The notes under the pieces are model-generated. The model did not search any database and was not told where the DNA came from. It worked only from the letters and a program-made list of their open reading frames with translations. Below, in pieces: positions 33,465-41,428 of a stretch of 64,000 nucleotides of DNA. Every line of letters starts with the position of its first letter. Position 1 is the first letter of the stretch. The position numbers were made by a program, and so were the translations under genes. Location: positions 2,448,895-2,512,894 of the forward strand of contig CP070716.1 in NCBI GenBank assembly GCA_020350425.1, written 5' to 3'. The stretch is from Gemmatimonadota bacterium. GTDB taxonomy: Bacteria; Gemmatimonadota; Gemmatimonadetes; Gemmatimonadales; GWC2-71-9.

Positions 33465-34400
33465 GTGATCGTGTTCCTGGTCGCCACCCTGACCTTCGTG
33501 CTGCTGCAGGTGGCGCCGGGGGACCCACTCACGCGCGCCAGCGAGATCACGCTCGTCCCGCAGCAGGTCCTCGAGCAACAGCGCCGGAACTTCGGGCTCG
33601 ACCGGCCGGTCCACGTGCAGTACGCCCGCTATCTCGCAAACGTCGCGCGCGGCGACTTCGGCTACTCGTTCCGCGAGCACCGGCCGGCGGCGGCGGCGAT
33701 CGCCGAGCGGATCCCCAACACCCTGCTCCTGGCCGCAGCGGCCCTGGTCATCACCTTCGCCCTGGGCATCCTGATCGGCGCCCTGCAGGCCACACGCCGG
33801 GGTTCCGCCGCGGACGAGCTGCTGTCGCTCACGTCGCTGACGCTGTACTCCATGCCGGTATTCTGGCTGGGGGTGATGCTGCTGCTGCTCTTCGGAGTGA
33901 CGCTCGGCTGGTTCCCGGCTGGGGGTGTGGTCGATGACGCCATCTATCCCTACCTCTCGCCCCTGGGCAGGCTCGGGAACCGGTTGCACCACCTGATCCT
34001 GCCGGCCGTCACGCTCGGAGCGGTGGGCGCCGCCGCCACGGCCCGGTACCAGCGGGCCGCCATGCTCGACGTGGTGGGCCAGGACTTCGTTCGCACCGCG
34101 CGCGCCAAGGGCCTGCGGGAACGGGCGGTGTTCTTCCGCCATGCCCTGCGGAATGCGCTGCTGCCCGTGATCACCCTCTTCGGCCTCTTCTTCCCGCTGC
34201 TGCTCTCGGGCTCCGTGCTGGTGGAGACCGTGTTCGCCTGGCCGGGCATCGGCAAGCTGGCCGTGGATGCGATCCATGGACGCGACTACGCCGTGGTGAC
34301 GGCCGTCGCGATCATCGCGGCGATCATGGTGGTGGTGGGCAACCTGCTCGCCGACCTGCTCTATCGGCTGGCGGACCCCCGCACGCGGGAGGCGCAGTGA
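33465..34400 (+). CDS. ABC importer permease (DppB/OppB type)
   Basis: 311 residues from the GTG at 33465, six transmembrane helices. The cytoplasmic EAA loop is RTARAKGLRERAVFFRHALRNALLPVIT. The usual N-terminal half helix is present upstream: the frame is open before 33465 and reads LRFFAIRLAHAAVIVFLVATLT, which matches normal DppB N-termini, but no ATG, GTG or TTG lies between that and the stop at 33396. The real start is probably a non-standard codon in 33399-33450. The substrate-binding gene ends at 33424. Confidence 0.85.
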   Translation: MIVFLVATLTFVLLQVAPGDPLTRASEITLVPQQVLEQQRRNFGLDRPVHVQYARYLANVARGDFGYSFREHRPAAAAIAERIPNTLLLAAAALVITFALGILIGALQATRRGSAADELLSLTSLTLYSMPVFWLGVMLLLLFGVTLGWFPAGGVVDDAIYPYLSPLGRLGNRLHHLILPAVTLGAVGAAATARYQRAAMLDVVGQDFVRTARAKGLRERAVFFRHALRNALLPVITLFGLFFPLLLSGSVLVETVFAWPGIGKLAVDAIHGRDYAVVTAVAIIAAIMVVVGNLLADLLYRLADPRTREAQ

Positions 34401-35233
34401 CGCGGCTGCTTCGCGGGCTCTGGTTGGAGCGTCAGGCGCGTTGGGGCCTGGTGCTGGTCGCGGCCCTGTGTGGCCTGGCTGTCCTGGCGCCGTGGATCGC
34501 GCCGTACGACCCCGCGGCCCAGCTCGATCTGGCACAGGGTCAGTACCTCGCGCCTTCCACCCTGCACCCGTTCGGCACCGACTTCTACAGCCGTGATCTG
34601 TTGAGCCGCGTGCTGTACGGGGCGCGCATCTCGCTCAGCATCGCGTTTCTCTCGGTGCTGGTCTCGATCACGGTGGGGACGGCCGTCGGAATGACCGCCG
34701 GGCTGGCCGGGGGCGCCGTGGACAGGTTGTTGATGCGGGGCGTGGACGCCGCCCTCGCCGTGCCGCGCGTGTTCCTTTTGCTCGTCGTGGTCGCGCTGTG
34801 GGAGGGCGTAAGCGTCACCGGCCTGATTGTCGTCCTCGGGCTCACCAGCTGGTTCGGCACCAGCCGCATCGTCAGGGCCGAAGTCTTGAGCCTCAGGCAG
34901 CGCACCTACATCACCGCGGCACGCGCCCTCGGCGTCGGGCCGCGTCGGCTTGCGCTGCGGCACCTCTTGCCCAACCTGGCCGCTCCGGTCATCGTCGCGG
35001 CGACTCTCGGCATCGGACAGATCATCTTGATTGAGGCGAGCCTGTCCTACCTGGGCGTAGGGGTGCCACCCCCGACCCCATCGTGGGGATCGATCATCCA
35101 GGAAGGCCAACAGGCACTGGCCGTGGCCCCGTGGGTCGCCACCTTCCCCGGCCTCGCGATCGTGGCGACCGTGATCGGCTTCAGCCTCCTCGGTGACGGC
35201 CTGCGCGACACCCTCGACCCCACGACGCGATGA
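34397..35233 (+). CDS. ABC importer permease (DppC/OppC type)
   Basis: 278 residues with a GTG start overlapping the previous stop (GTGA). N-terminal GLVLVAALCGLAVLAPWIAPYDPAAQLDLAQG and HPFGTDFYSRDLLSRVLYGARISL are classic DppC features. EAA loop: RTYITAARALGVGPRRLALRHLLPNLAAPVIV. Six transmembrane helices are predicted. Forms the heterodimeric channel with the upstream permease. Confidence 0.92.
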   Translation: MTRLLRGLWLERQARWGLVLVAALCGLAVLAPWIAPYDPAAQLDLAQGQYLAPSTLHPFGTDFYSRDLLSRVLYGARISLSIAFLSVLVSITVGTAVGMTAGLAGGAVDRLLMRGVDAALAVPRVFLLLVVVALWEGVSVTGLIVVLGLTSWFGTSRIVRAEVLSLRQRTYITAARALGVGPRRLALRHLLPNLAAPVIVAATLGIGQIILIEASLSYLGVGVPPPTPSWGSIIQEGQQALAVAPWVATFPGLAIVATVIGFSLLGDGLRDTLDPTTR

Positions 35234-36219
35234 AGCCGCTGCTCCGGGTGCGCGGCCTGCGCACGAGCTTCAAGACCGGCAGGACGGTGGCGCGCGCGGT
35301 GGACGACGTGTCGTTCGATCTCCTCCCTGGTGAGACCCTGGGCATCGTGGGCGAGTCGGGCAGCGGCAAGACCGTGACCGCCCTCTCCCTGTTACGGCTG
35401 ATCCAGACGCCGCCGGGACACATCGCCGAGGAGAGCGTGGTCGAGTACAACGGCGTCAATCTCCTCGAACTCCCGGCCAAGGAGCTGCGTCGCGTACGCG
35501 GCGCCGAGATTTCGATGGTCTTCCAGGAGCCCACGACGAGCCTCAACCCCGTGCTCACCGTCGGCTCGCAGATCGCCGAGACCCTGCGGGCCCACCGGGT
35601 GATCAGCCGCCGCAGCGCGGCGGCACGGACCATCGGACTGTTGCGCCGCGTCGGCATTCCCGAGCCTGAGATCCGCACGCGGCACTACCCGCATCAGATG
35701 AGCGGCGGCATGCAGCAGCGCGTCATGATCGCCATGGCGCTGGCCTGCGAGCCCAAGATCCTCATCGCCGACGAGCCGACCACGGCCCTCGACGTGACGA
35801 TCCAGGCCCAGATCCTGGAGCTGCTCGCCGACCTCAAGCGGCAGCTCGGCATGGCGATGCTCCTGATTACGCACGATCTGGGCGTGGTTGCCGGAATCGC
35901 CGATCGCGTCGCGGTGATGTACGGCGGGCAGATCGTCGAGGAGGGACCGACGGCGGCGCTCTTTACCAACCCGGCGCACCCGTACACCGAGGCGCTGTTG
36001 CGGGCCGCACCGCGACTCGACGCCCCCACGGCCCGACTGCCGGTCATCCCGGGCGCCGTTCCGCCCGCTACGCGCTGGCCTACGGGATGCCGCTTCCACC
36101 CGCGCTGCCGCCACGCCTGGGAGCGTTGTACCGCCGAGCCGCCGCCACCGCTGGCCACGCCCACCGAGCAGCGCGCTCGTTGCTGGCTGGTGGACGAGCC
36201 CGTGCGGAGGAAGCCGTGA
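35230..36219 (+). CDS. ABC importer ATP-binding protein (DppD/OppD type)
   Basis: 329 residues. Walker A GESGSGKT, Q-loop VFQEPTTSLNP, signature MSGGMQQRV, Walker B ILIADEPTTALDV and H-loop THDLGVVAGIADRVAVMYGG. The C-terminal oligopeptide/dipeptide extension with cysteines (GCRFHPRCRHAWERC) is a 4Fe-4S-like motif typical of this subgroup. The ATG overlaps the permease stop (ATGA). Confidence 0.94.
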   Translation: MKPLLRVRGLRTSFKTGRTVARAVDDVSFDLLPGETLGIVGESGSGKTVTALSLLRLIQTPPGHIAEESVVEYNGVNLLELPAKELRRVRGAEISMVFQEPTTSLNPVLTVGSQIAETLRAHRVISRRSAAARTIGLLRRVGIPEPEIRTRHYPHQMSGGMQQRVMIAMALACEPKILIADEPTTALDVTIQAQILELLADLKRQLGMAMLLITHDLGVVAGIADRVAVMYGGQIVEEGPTAALFTNPAHPYTEALLRAAPRLDAPTARLPVIPGAVPPATRWPTGCRFHPRCRHAWERCTAEPPPPLATPTEQRARCWLVDEPVRRKP

Positions 36220-37208
36220 CGGCCGCACCGCTGGTCGAGGTCGAGCACCTCGTCGTCGAGTTCCGCTCCGGGGGCGGCCTCCTCCAACCGGCGCACACCG
36301 TGCGCGCGGTAGACGGCGTGAGTTTCAGCGTGGGCCGCGGTGAAACGCTCGGGCTCGTGGGTGAAAGCGGGAGCGGCAAGACCACCCTGGGGCGTGCCAT
36401 CCTGCGGCTGCTCCCGGCTACCGCCGGAGCCGTGCGCTTCGACGGCATGGACGTGTTCCGGCTCGATCCGCCCGCCCTGCGGGCGCTTCGCCGGCAGATA
36501 CAACTCGTGTTCCAGGACCCGTACGGCTCCCTCAACCCGCGCATGACCGTGGGTGCCGCCGTGCGGGAACCGATCACGGTGCATCGGCTCGCGCGTGGCG
36601 TCGAGGCGGACGCGCGCGTCGCGGCGCTGTTCAAGGAGGTCGGGCTCGACGCCAGCTTCCTCTCGGCGTATCCCCACGAGCTGTCGGGAGGGCAGCGGCA
36701 GCGTGTGGGGATCGCGAGAGCGCTGTCCGTCGGGCCGGAGTTCCTCGTCCTGGACGAGCCCGTGTCGGCACTCGATGTCTCCGTGCAGGCCCAAGTCCTG
36801 AACCTGCTCGCCGACCTGCGCGACCGGCACGGCCTCACGTACCTCTTCATCGCGCACGACCTCGCCGTGGTGCGGCATCTCGCGACCCGTGTGGCCGTGA
36901 TGTACCTCGGCAAGCTGGTCGAGCTCGCACCGGCCCAGACGCTGTACGCCGACCCGCTGCACCCCTACACCGCATCGCTCCTGGCCGCGGTGCGGGCGCC
37001 CGAGCCGACCCCCAAGGGCAAGTCGATGGTCGTCGTCGGAGAGGCAGCCGCCGCAGCCAGGCCGCCGCGCGGGTGCCTGTTCGAGCCACGCTGCCCGCAC
37101 CCTAGGAAGGACGACCGGTGTCGCACGGAGACCCCGGCGTGGCACAAGGTCGAGCCGGGACGCTGGGCAGCGTGTCACTACATCGAGGAGCCGTTGCGGC
37201 CGGAGTGA
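36216..37208 (+). CDS. ABC importer ATP-binding protein (DppF/OppF type)
   Basis: 330 residues from the GTG at 36216, which overlaps the DppD-like stop; a longer frame upstream is out of the coding context. Walker A GESGSGKTT, Q-loop VFQDPYGSLNP, signature LSGGQRQRVGIAR, Walker B FLVLDEPVSALDV, H-loop AHDLAVVRHLA. C-terminal cysteine cluster (GCLFEPRCPHPRKDDRC) is present. Completes a two-ATPase, two-permease importer. Confidence 0.93.
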   Translation: MTAAPLVEVEHLVVEFRSGGGLLQPAHTVRAVDGVSFSVGRGETLGLVGESGSGKTTLGRAILRLLPATAGAVRFDGMDVFRLDPPALRALRRQIQLVFQDPYGSLNPRMTVGAAVREPITVHRLARGVEADARVAALFKEVGLDASFLSAYPHELSGGQRQRVGIARALSVGPEFLVLDEPVSALDVSVQAQVLNLLADLRDRHGLTYLFIAHDLAVVRHLATRVAVMYLGKLVELAPAQTLYADPLHPYTASLLAAVRAPEPTPKGKSMVVVGEAAAAARPPRGCLFEPRCPHPRKDDRCRTETPAWHKVEPGRWAACHYIEEPLRPE

Positions 37209-37266
37209 CCCCGCCGCATCTTACCGCCACTTTGCCGGCCAACCATCACCGCCCCGTGGAGATCGC

Positions 37267-38772
37267 ATGACCTTCCTTCTGGCCGTCGTTCTCGCCTACC
37301 CCCTGGTCCTCATCGGGATCAGCCTGTGGCGCTCGCGCAAGGTGAAGAGCCACGCGGACTTCATGGTGGCGGGCCGGTCCGTCCCGGTGATCCTGCTGGT
37401 AGGCACGCTCGTCTGCACGTGGATCGGTTCCGGGTCGCTGTTCGGCGGCGCAGGACTCGCCTACCGCACGGGGATCGCGGAGCTGTGGTTCTCCTTCGGG
37501 GCGTGGGTCGGGCTCGTCGTGGCCTACTTCATCGCCGGCCGGGTGCGGCGCATCGCGGAGTACACCGTGCCCGATCTGCTGGAGAAGCGGTACAACGCGG
37601 CGGCCCGCATCCTCGGCACGCTGGCCATCATTCTGGCCTACGTCACGATCGCGGCATATCAGTTCCGCGGCGGCGGCTGGATCCTCTCCATCGTGAGCGA
37701 CGGCGCGATCAGCCCCACGACCGGCATGTACATCACGGCCGCCACCATCGTGATCTTCACGATGCTGGCGGGCATGGTCTCGATCGTCACGGTGGACATC
37801 TTCAACGGCATCATCATCACGCTGGGAATCCTGTTCACGCTGCCGTACATGGTGTTCAAGGTGGGAGGCGTCGGCGAGGTGCTGGCGCGGCTCCCGGAGA
37901 ACTTCACCGCGCCGCTCGGGGGCCACAACCTGCTGTGGGTCATGGGCGTCTCGCTCCCCACGTTCCTCCTGCTCCTCGGCGAGAGCGGGATGTACCAGAA
38001 GTTCTTCTCGGCCAAGGACGCCAATGCCGCGCGCCGGGCCGTGATCGGAATGGTGCTCGGGGTCGTGGTGATCGAGACCACGCTGGCGCTCGTCGCCATC
38101 GTGGGCCGCGCCGCGTACCCAGATCTCATGGCGCAGACGTCCATCGTGGGCCGGGCGGCCTCCGAGACGATCATCCTCTACATCGCCCGGCATGGGCTGC
38201 CGCTGCTGGGCGGAGCGATTCTCCTGGCGGCGGGCGTCGCCATCGTGCTCTCCACCGGAAACACGTTTCTGCTCGTGCCATCCACCAATACGAGCCGCGA
38301 CCTCTACGAGCGGTTCGTGAACCCCGAGGCGACGGATAGGCAGAAGCTCACGGTGCAGCGCGCGTCCATCATGGCGTTCGGGATCATCGGCATCTTCCTG
38401 CTCACGCAGTTCCAGACCGTGCTCTCGATGGCGCTCTACGCCTACTCGCTCGTCGGGGCGAGCCTCACCCCGGCCCTCCTGGCGGCCTTCCTGTGGAAGC
38501 GGGTGACGCCGCAGGGCGGCGTCGCGTGCATCGCGGGCGGTATGGGCACGATCATGGCCATCGGCGTGCTGAGTCGAGTGGGCGTGAGCTTCACCGCGAC
38601 GATCGCGGGTACCGAGTTCGACTTCGCCTCCAGCGAATACATCGTGATTCCCGGCGTCCTGCTCTCCATCGGGCTGCTCGTCGTCGTGAGCCTCCTGACG
38701 AAGCCGTCGCCGGAGGAGCAATGGCGGCCGTTCTTCACGGCGGAGGAGGCGGACTCCGGCACCGCGGCGTAG
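37267..38772 (+). CDS. sodium:solute symporter (SSS family)
   Basis: 501 residues, about 13 transmembrane helices. N-terminal FMVAGRSVPVILLVGTLVCTWIGSGSLFGGAGLAYRTGI contains the SSS pattern; the segment RIAEYTVPDLLEKRYNAAARILG and SAKDANAARRAVIG are family-typical. Co-transports Na+ with a small organic solute; the substrate (proline, pantothenate, sugar or carboxylate) cannot be decided. GGAG precedes the ATG. Followed by a strong hairpin. Confidence 0.88.
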   Translation: MTFLLAVVLAYPLVLIGISLWRSRKVKSHADFMVAGRSVPVILLVGTLVCTWIGSGSLFGGAGLAYRTGIAELWFSFGAWVGLVVAYFIAGRVRRIAEYTVPDLLEKRYNAAARILGTLAIILAYVTIAAYQFRGGGWILSIVSDGAISPTTGMYITAATIVIFTMLAGMVSIVTVDIFNGIIITLGILFTLPYMVFKVGGVGEVLARLPENFTAPLGGHNLLWVMGVSLPTFLLLLGESGMYQKFFSAKDANAARRAVIGMVLGVVVIETTLALVAIVGRAAYPDLMAQTSIVGRAASETIILYIARHGLPLLGGAILLAAGVAIVLSTGNTFLLVPSTNTSRDLYERFVNPEATDRQKLTVQRASIMAFGIIGIFLLTQFQTVLSMALYAYSLVGASLTPALLAAFLWKRVTPQGGVACIAGGMGTIMAIGVLSRVGVSFTATIAGTEFDFASSEYIVIPGVLLSIGLLVVVSLLTKPSPEEQWRPFFTAEEADSGTAA

Positions 38773-38798
38773 CGACAACGCCGGGATCGGGCATGCGA

Positions 38799-38824
38799 AA
38801 GGCGGCGGATCCCTCCGCCGCCTT
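38799..38824. terminator. strong bidirectional hairpin
   Basis: AAGGCGGCGGA (38799-38809) pairs perfectly with TCCGCCGCCTT (38814-38824), loop TCCC, then CTCGCTTTC on the plus strand and a matching A/T flank on the minus strand. It lies between the symporter and the convergent RemA-like gene. Confidence 0.75.
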
Positions 38825-38863
38825 CTCGCTTTCAACCTCTTGAGCGGCGCGGTCGCCGCCGCG

Positions 38864-39262
38864 TCACTCGAACAGCTCCGGCTGATTCTCCCCCGCCTCG
38901 CTCTCCACCTTGATCAGACCCTTCAGCCGCCGCGTCCACGCGTGCACGTCGAAGCGCGCCTCGGTCGCGAGCATCCGTCGCAGTACGTCGGGTACATCCT
39001 CCAGCGCATCGAGCAGGTCGCCCATGATCTCGCGCGCCTCCCGCATGCGGAACTGCTCCTCGCCGGCGAAGGCCATGTCCCGCAGGATCGCGCTCTCGCT
39101 GCGCGACGCCACGATGGGGTCGTCGAGCGTCGCCGTGTACACCTCCGTGCGGCGCCCCGGGCCGCGATCCTCCCCTTCGATGGGCCGCAATCCCACGATC
39201 GCGTCCGACCGCCAGTACTTCCCGTACCCCAGATAGACCATTCTGCCCGGTTTGATGTCCAC
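38864..39262 (-). CDS. RemA/DUF370-like protein
   Basis: 132 residues. The N-terminal half (RMVYLGYGKYWRSDAIVGLRPIEGEDRGPGRRTEVYTATLDDPIVASRSESAIL) has the glycine, the aromatic and the arginine-rich loop in the positions expected for DUF370/RemA, a DNA-binding regulator of extracellular matrix genes in Firmicutes. The second half is a charged helical tail unlike RemA. The resemblance is by eye; confirm by profile search. GTG start, ten bases after the end of the coiled-coil gene. Confidence 0.5.
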   Translation of the reverse strand: MDIKPGRMVYLGYGKYWRSDAIVGLRPIEGEDRGPGRRTEVYTATLDDPIVASRSESAILRDMAFAGEEQFRMREAREIMGDLLDALEDVPDVLRRMLATEARFDVHAWTRRLKGLIKVESEAGENQPELFE

Positions 39263-39271
39263 GGTGCGCCC

Positions 39272-39841
39272 CTAGCCTTTCCCCATCTTCTTCTTGAGCT
39301 CGGCGAGCTGCTCGTCCGCCTTGGCCTCACGCGCCGAGCGCTCCATCTCACGGCGCAGCCGCTCACCCTCCACGTCGGTTTCGGGCCGAGAGATCCCCGC
39401 AGCCTCGAGGTCGCGCCACGCCGACTCGACCTTGCGCGCCGCCTCGGTCTCCGGCCGCTTGCGCTCCTGATCCACGAGTTGCGCCTTCATCTCCTCGTAT
39501 TCCCGCTCCGCCAGCGCCAACTCGGCGCGCTGGGCCTCGAGCTTGTCCTGCAAAACGGCAACGCGCTCGCGGTGCTTCGCGGCGAAGCGCTCGGCCACTT
39601 CGACGGTCTGCTGATCCTGGATGCCCGCCGCCAGCCGTCCCCGGCGCTCGGCGTCGGCGAGCTCCTGACGCTCCCGATTGAGACGGGCCTCGGCGGTCAC
39701 CACGCCCTCCCGCATCTTCCCGATCGACGTGCGCGCCTCGATGACGGCATCGCGCATCATACCGATCATGTCGCGCGGATCGGAATCGGGCGTCGCCGCG
39801 TCGAGCGCGGCATTGATGGCGGCGCGAAGGCGCTCGAACAC
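39272..39841 (-). CDS. PspA-like coiled-coil protein
   Basis: 189 residues, almost all helical coiled coil (about 20-150: MRDAVIEARTSIGKMREGV, RLNRERQELADAERRGRLA, KLEAQRAELALAEREYEEMK), ending in KADEQLAELKKKMGKG. The composition and N-terminal FERLRAAINAALDAATPDSDP resemble PspA/IM30-type membrane-stress proteins. The GTG at 39841 overlaps the stop of the zinc-ribbon gene (TAGTG). Membrane-associated stress protein is a reasonable but unproven assignment. Confidence 0.62.
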   Translation of the reverse strand: MFERLRAAINAALDAATPDSDPRDMIGMMRDAVIEARTSIGKMREGVVTAEARLNRERQELADAERRGRLAAGIQDQQTVEVAERFAAKHRERVAVLQDKLEAQRAELALAEREYEEMKAQLVDQERKRPETEAARKVESAWRDLEAAGISRPETDVEGERLRREMERSAREAKADEQLAELKKKMGKG

Positions 39842-40005
39842 TACGTCTTCTTCGCCGTCTTCGCGTAGAACGAGGAGAGCATCTGCGTGATCTTCACCGA
39901 CTTGCACTTGGGACAGGCGGGCCGCTTTCGACCGTGCTGCGAGATGGACTCCATCCGGGAGAATTGCTCCCCGCACTTCTCACAGCGGTATTCGTAGGTC
40001 GGCAT
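39841..40005 (-). CDS. FmdB-family zinc-ribbon protein
   Basis: 54 residues: MPTYEYRCEKCGEQFSRMES, then CPKCKSVKITQMLSSFYAKT. Two CxxC pairs form the zinc ribbon; this is the FmdB/putative regulatory protein family. Small zinc ribbons of this kind are often linked to transcription or translation. ATG after GAGGAG. First of a three-gene minus-strand operon. Confidence 0.88.
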   Translation of the reverse strand: MPTYEYRCEKCGEQFSRMESISQHGRKRPACPKCKSVKITQMLSSFYAKTAKKT

Positions 40006-40134
40006 ACTCCACTCCTCTGTGGGTGAGAAATCGAGTACCCATCGGAAACGATAGAGCGGGGTCCAGAGGCGGTCAAGCGAGCGCGGCGGGGCGCCGCGCC
40101 GGGGCATGGACTGGCCAGGGAGTCCCGCTAGGCG

Positions 40135-40140
40135 TAGGAT
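40135..40140 (+). promoter_or_regulatory. possible -10 box of a near-leaderless transcript
   Basis: TAGGAT seven bases before the lipoprotein ATG at 40148, no ribosome site between them. No clear -35. Confidence 0.3.
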
Positions 40141-40147
40141 TCCAGGT

Positions 40148-40645
40148 ATGAGACGCGCCACTCCAGTCGTGCTGTGTGCGGTGATCGCCGCTGCCTGCAG
40201 CCCGCAAAGCTCCGAGAACTCCGCCTCCTGCGGCTTCGCCGCCATGGCGGGCGCCACCATGCTGCTCGAGCAGCTCCGTGGTGGCGGACGCTTCATCGAA
40301 ACCGCGCCGGAAGGTTTTCAGGGAACCGTCCCCGCCCGGGTCGTCGGCTACGGCACGACTGCCGCGCTCGTGGCATACGGTCCCGACGGCGCCATGGTGG
40401 GGTATGAAGGCCCAGGGTTCCCCACCCTGCCCGGGTGGGGCCTGCTCATCGTGGAGGACTCGCTCGACACGTTCAAGGGCGTATTGATCTACGAAACGGA
40501 GCCCCCGACAGGCGCCCCGCTGCTCGGCGGGGTCGTGGGCGGGAACTACACCGTCCCGCTGTACGGCGCCCGGGTCACGTGGAGCGCCGTGAGCAGCGAG
40601 CGCTGCCCGATGTTCGCGCCCCTGGACACCGCGGATACGGGGTGA
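40148..40645 (+). CDS. small lipoprotein of unknown function
   Basis: 165 residues. The lipobox is at about residue 17 (CAVIAAAC). The mature part is small and beta-rich (GTVPARVVGYGTTAALVAYG, GWGLLIVEDSLDTFKGVLIYE) with a pair of cysteines. No recognised domain. No ribosome site; a TAGGAT box ends seven bases before the ATG. Envelope location is inferred from the lipobox. Confidence 0.65.
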   Translation: MRRATPVVLCAVIAAACSPQSSENSASCGFAAMAGATMLLEQLRGGGRFIETAPEGFQGTVPARVVGYGTTAALVAYGPDGAMVGYEGPGFPTLPGWGLLIVEDSLDTFKGVLIYETEPPTGAPLLGGVVGGNYTVPLYGARVTWSAVSSERCPMFAPLDTADTG

Positions 40646-40708
40646 GGCGGCAGGGCGGCCGACGCAGTTCAGCCGGCGGCCGCGACGACCGCCCCGGTTC
40701 CTACCACC

Positions 40709-41428
40709 TTACTGCCCGAACTCGTCCGCCACCTGCCGCATGAGGCGCCCCGGCGTCGACACGTGGGGGAACAGCATGCGGTCGGAGAGGCGGTTCAACG
40801 CGATGCGGATGGGCCGGAACGACGCCGCGGCGGCCTCGTAGATATCGCTCATGTCGAGCTCGCGGGCGACGCGGTGATCCGAGGCGAGCCGGTAGCCCTG
40901 TGCCCCCAGTTCCTCGTAGTACCGCAGCCCTGGCCCGCCGCGCCGCTCCTCGCGGGCCGTGATGTGATCGGGATAGAGCCCGGCGAGCCACAGGCTCAGG
41001 TTGCCGAGGTGCGCCCGCAGCAGAAATCCGCGACGCCCGGACGCCGACGCCGCGTGCGCCACGATGTCGGTCAGGTAACGATAGATCTCGTCGTCGGCGT
41101 GGCTGATCCGGTACGCCCGGTCGCGCAACCCGAACTCCAGCACGAGCGCCCCCAGGTAATCGCTCAAGCGCTCGCTGCTGACTCCTACCCTGCGAAGCGC
41201 GTGCCGCACCACGACGTACACGAACAGCGCCGGCGACGGTTGCCCCAGCCGGGGTGCCTGGCGGAGCAGCACGGGGAGGTCGGGCGCGTCGAGCAGCGCA
41301 CCCAACCCGCGCTCCTGCGCGACCCGTGTGAGCTGCGCCTTGTGCCCGACGTCACCGCGAGCCAGCAATTCCGTGACAAGTTCTATGTCGGTCGCGGTAA
41401 ACCGCTCACGCACGTTCGCGAGGATCAT
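40709..41428 (-). CDS. unknown protein divergent from a hybrid histidine kinase
   Basis: 239 residues, mainly alpha-helical, no signal peptide. I do not recognise a domain. Segments: RERFTATDIELVTELLARGDVGHKAQLTRVAQERG, RQAPRLGQPSPALFVYVVVRHALRRVGVSS, GFLLRAHLGNLSLWLAGLYPDHI. The ATG at 41428 overlaps the ATG of the kinase (CATG, both strands) and has GGAGGAGG, so the two genes share their start region and probably co-regulation. Confidence 0.62.
   Translation of the reverse strand: MILANVRERFTATDIELVTELLARGDVGHKAQLTRVAQERGLGALLDAPDLPVLLRQAPRLGQPSPALFVYVVVRHALRRVGVSSERLSDYLGALVLEFGLRDRAYRISHADDEIYRYLTDIVAHAASASGRRGFLLRAHLGNLSLWLAGLYPDHITAREERRGGPGLRYYEELGAQGYRLASDHRVARELDMSDIYEAAAASFRPIRIALNRLSDRMLFPHVSTPGRLMRQVADEFGQ

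Noticed and set aside
31448..33550. 700-codon minus-strand open frame
   Set aside because: Antisense to the substrate-binding lipoprotein and LipM-like genes; no motif and arginine/histidine-biased composition.
37246..38835. 529-codon minus-strand open frame opposite the symporter
   Set aside because: The plus-strand symporter has family motifs and membrane helices; the antisense frame is highly charged and repetitive, a typical artefact.
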